A stretch of 64,000 nt of DNA from Mucilaginibacter defluvii. Lineage in GTDB: Bacteria > Bacteroidota > Bacteroidia > Sphingobacteriales > Sphingobacteriaceae. Numbering within the stretch: the stretch's first letter is position 1; every line of letters begins with the position of its first letter. Shown in pieces: positions 62,839 through 64,000 of the stretch. A program made the position numbers and the translations under genes. Below the pieces are notes generated by a model, which worked only from the letters and a program-made list of their open reading frames with translations, was not told the origin of the DNA and ran no database searches. The stretch is from the NCBI RefSeq assembly GCF_039543225.1, contig NZ_BAABJI010000002.1:1736001-1800000 (forward strand). Direction: 5' to 3'.

Positions 62839-64000
62839 ATGGTTGAATCAACTTATTTTAATAAATACAATCCCATAAATGGCGTTTGGGACGAGATGTA
62901 CGGCGAAAATTCAAGTGTCAGAGATCACTATCGCAAGGTAATCGACTACATTTCGCGTGAATCCGCTGATGATCTGAATAAAAAAGAAGACCTGGCCAAA
63001 CGCCTTTTTATGAGCCAGGGTATCACCTTTACGGTTTACAACAGCGGTGAGGGTATTGAAAAGATTTTCCCTTTCGATATTATCCCACGCATTATAACCG
63101 CGCAGGAATGGGCCTTTGTTGAGCGCGGCATAAAGCAACGCCTCACCGCCCTTAACCTCTTTTTAAAGGACGTTTACAGTAACCAGTTCATCATCAAAGA
63201 TGGCATTATCCCGATAGATATCATCTACTCCTGCCCGCATTTTTTACGCGAAATGTATAACCTGCAGGTTCCGCATGATATTTATATTCATATCTCGGGC
63301 ATCGATCTGATCCGTGATTACGACGGTACTTTTTACGTACTGGAAGATAACCTGCGTACTCCCTCAGGCGTAAGCTATATGCTGGAGAACCGGGAGATCA
63401 CCAAGCGCTTATTTCCTGATCTGTTGCCGCAATGTGGTGTTCGCAGCGTTACCGAATATCCATCCATATTATACAAAAACCTGCTGGCGCTTTCGCCGCG
63501 GCAAATACATAACCCAACCATCGTGCTGTTAAGTCCGGGTATATACAACTCAGCCTACTTTGAGCATACCACCCTTGCACGTTTGATGGGTGTTGAGCTG
63601 GTTGAGGGGCGCGATCTGGTGGTAAATAATCATAAAGTATACATGAAAACCACCATCGGCCTGCAGCAGGTAGATGTAATTTATCGCCGCGTGGACGATG
63701 ATTATCTTGATCCGCTGGTATTTAACCCGGCAAGTATGCTGGGAGTAGCGGGAATTATGGGAGCTTACCGTAAGGGCAATGTGGCTATTGTGAACGCCAT
63801 TGGTAACGGCGTTGCTGACGACAAGGCCGTTTATGCCTATGTACCGCAAATGATTAAGTATTACCTGAACGAGGAGCCTATACTAAAAAACGTGCCTACC
63901 TACCAGTTAGGCGACCGCGATGAGCGCGAACACGTGTTTAAGAACATCAACAAAATGGTGGTAAAACGCACTAACGGCAGCGGTGGCTATGGTATGCTGA
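62839..64000 (+). CDS. Circularly permuted type 2 ATP-grasp protein (partial)
   Basis: The frame opens at ATG 62839 (MVESTYFNKYNPINGVWDEM) and runs off the window end after 387 codons. Segments VWDEMYG, PRIITAQEWAFVERGIKQR, GIDLIRDYDGTFYVLEDNLR, TPSGVSYMLENRE and VVKRTNGSGGYGM identify the DUF404/DUF407 circularly permuted ATP-grasp family, which is often found with alpha-E and transglutaminase-like genes in a putative peptide-synthesis cluster. The next genes lie outside the window. The 211 bp before the gene hold the DUF4397 terminator and an AT-rich leader. Confidence 0.92.
   Translation, partial: MVESTYFNKYNPINGVWDEMYGENSSVRDHYRKVIDYISRESADDLNKKEDLAKRLFMSQGITFTVYNSGEGIEKIFPFDIIPRIITAQEWAFVERGIKQRLTALNLFLKDVYSNQFIIKDGIIPIDIIYSCPHFLREMYNLQVPHDIYIHISGIDLIRDYDGTFYVLEDNLRTPSGVSYMLENREITKRLFPDLLPQCGVRSVTEYPSILYKNLLALSPRQIHNPTIVLLSPGIYNSAYFEHTTLARLMGVELVEGRDLVVNNHKVYMKTTIGLQQVDVIYRRVDDDYLDPLVFNPASMLGVAGIMGAYRKGNVAIVNAIGNGVADDKAVYAYVPQMIKYYLNEEPILKNVPTYQLGDRDEREHVFKNINKMVVKRTNGSGGYGML

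Overview
The window is about 64 kb of chromosome from a Bacteroidota bacterium, most likely a member of the Sphingobacteriaceae close to Mucilaginibacter or Pedobacter. The evidence is a SusC/SusD pair, several Bacteroidota-typical families (DUF3810, DUF2911, DUF6263, HU-CCDC81/SPOR), TAnnTTTG-type -7 promoter boxes, weak Shine-Dalgarno sites, and a type-B succinate dehydrogenase operon. No rRNA, tRNA, CRISPR array, prophage or classical insertion sequence was seen.

Layout. 1-4042: end of a family 9 glycosyltransferase, then a tRNA-maturation group (threonylcarbamoyl-AMP synthase, CCA nucleotidyltransferase, MiaA) with an acidic pRiA4b-ORF3-like protein between the last two. 4252-7652: complete dTDP-L-rhamnose operon rfbBCDA. 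7731-15857: ArnT-like glycosyltransferase, alpha/beta hydrolase, DUF3810 and DUF2911 proteins, small unknowns, a fatty acid desaturase resembling eukaryotic dihydroceramide delta-4 desaturase, and a beta-propeller-like protein. 16315-18898: Mla-type lipid ABC transporter (permease, ATPase, MCE protein). 18972-24182: DUF4126 and DUF6263 proteins, a small sigma/anti-sigma pair, and a large multi-repeat SPFH protein. 24430-29495: lipoproteins, Bcr/CflA efflux pump, GlxA-type regulator, glycine-zipper protein, BamA-like barrel. 29713-31262: two orphan receiver proteins flanking two paralogous mini zinc ribbons, one starting with TTG. 31405-41151: envelope cluster TPR - outer-membrane barrel - HU/SPOR - ExbB - ExbD - TonB, then folC. 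41256-44434: aldo/keto reductase and M48 protease. 44489-50270: SusD/SusC, with a divergent lipoprotein SGNH esterase whose conserved blocks are circularly permuted. 50421-57502: AI-2E exporter, class II cyclic-nucleotide phosphodiesterase-like protein, TPR protein, FtsX/MacB permease, acetyltransferase, and a thioredoxin-fold lipoprotein lacking CxxC. 57671-61702: sdhCAB, interrupted between sdhA and sdhB by a four-helix-bundle (S23/IVP) gene. 61935-end: DUF4397 lipoprotein and the start of a circularly permuted ATP-grasp gene.

The most striking feature is a set of intergenic palindromic elements built from degenerate 7-bp units (GWCNATR, YAGTNTK or AGATNTK). Five were found, each starting within about 15 bp of a stop codon. 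One of them, inside the sdh operon, encloses the four-helix-bundle gene between inverted heptad arrays. This suggests a small mobile-element family, with the others as gene-less relatives. A second strong candidate for novelty is the circularly permuted SGNH hydrolase.
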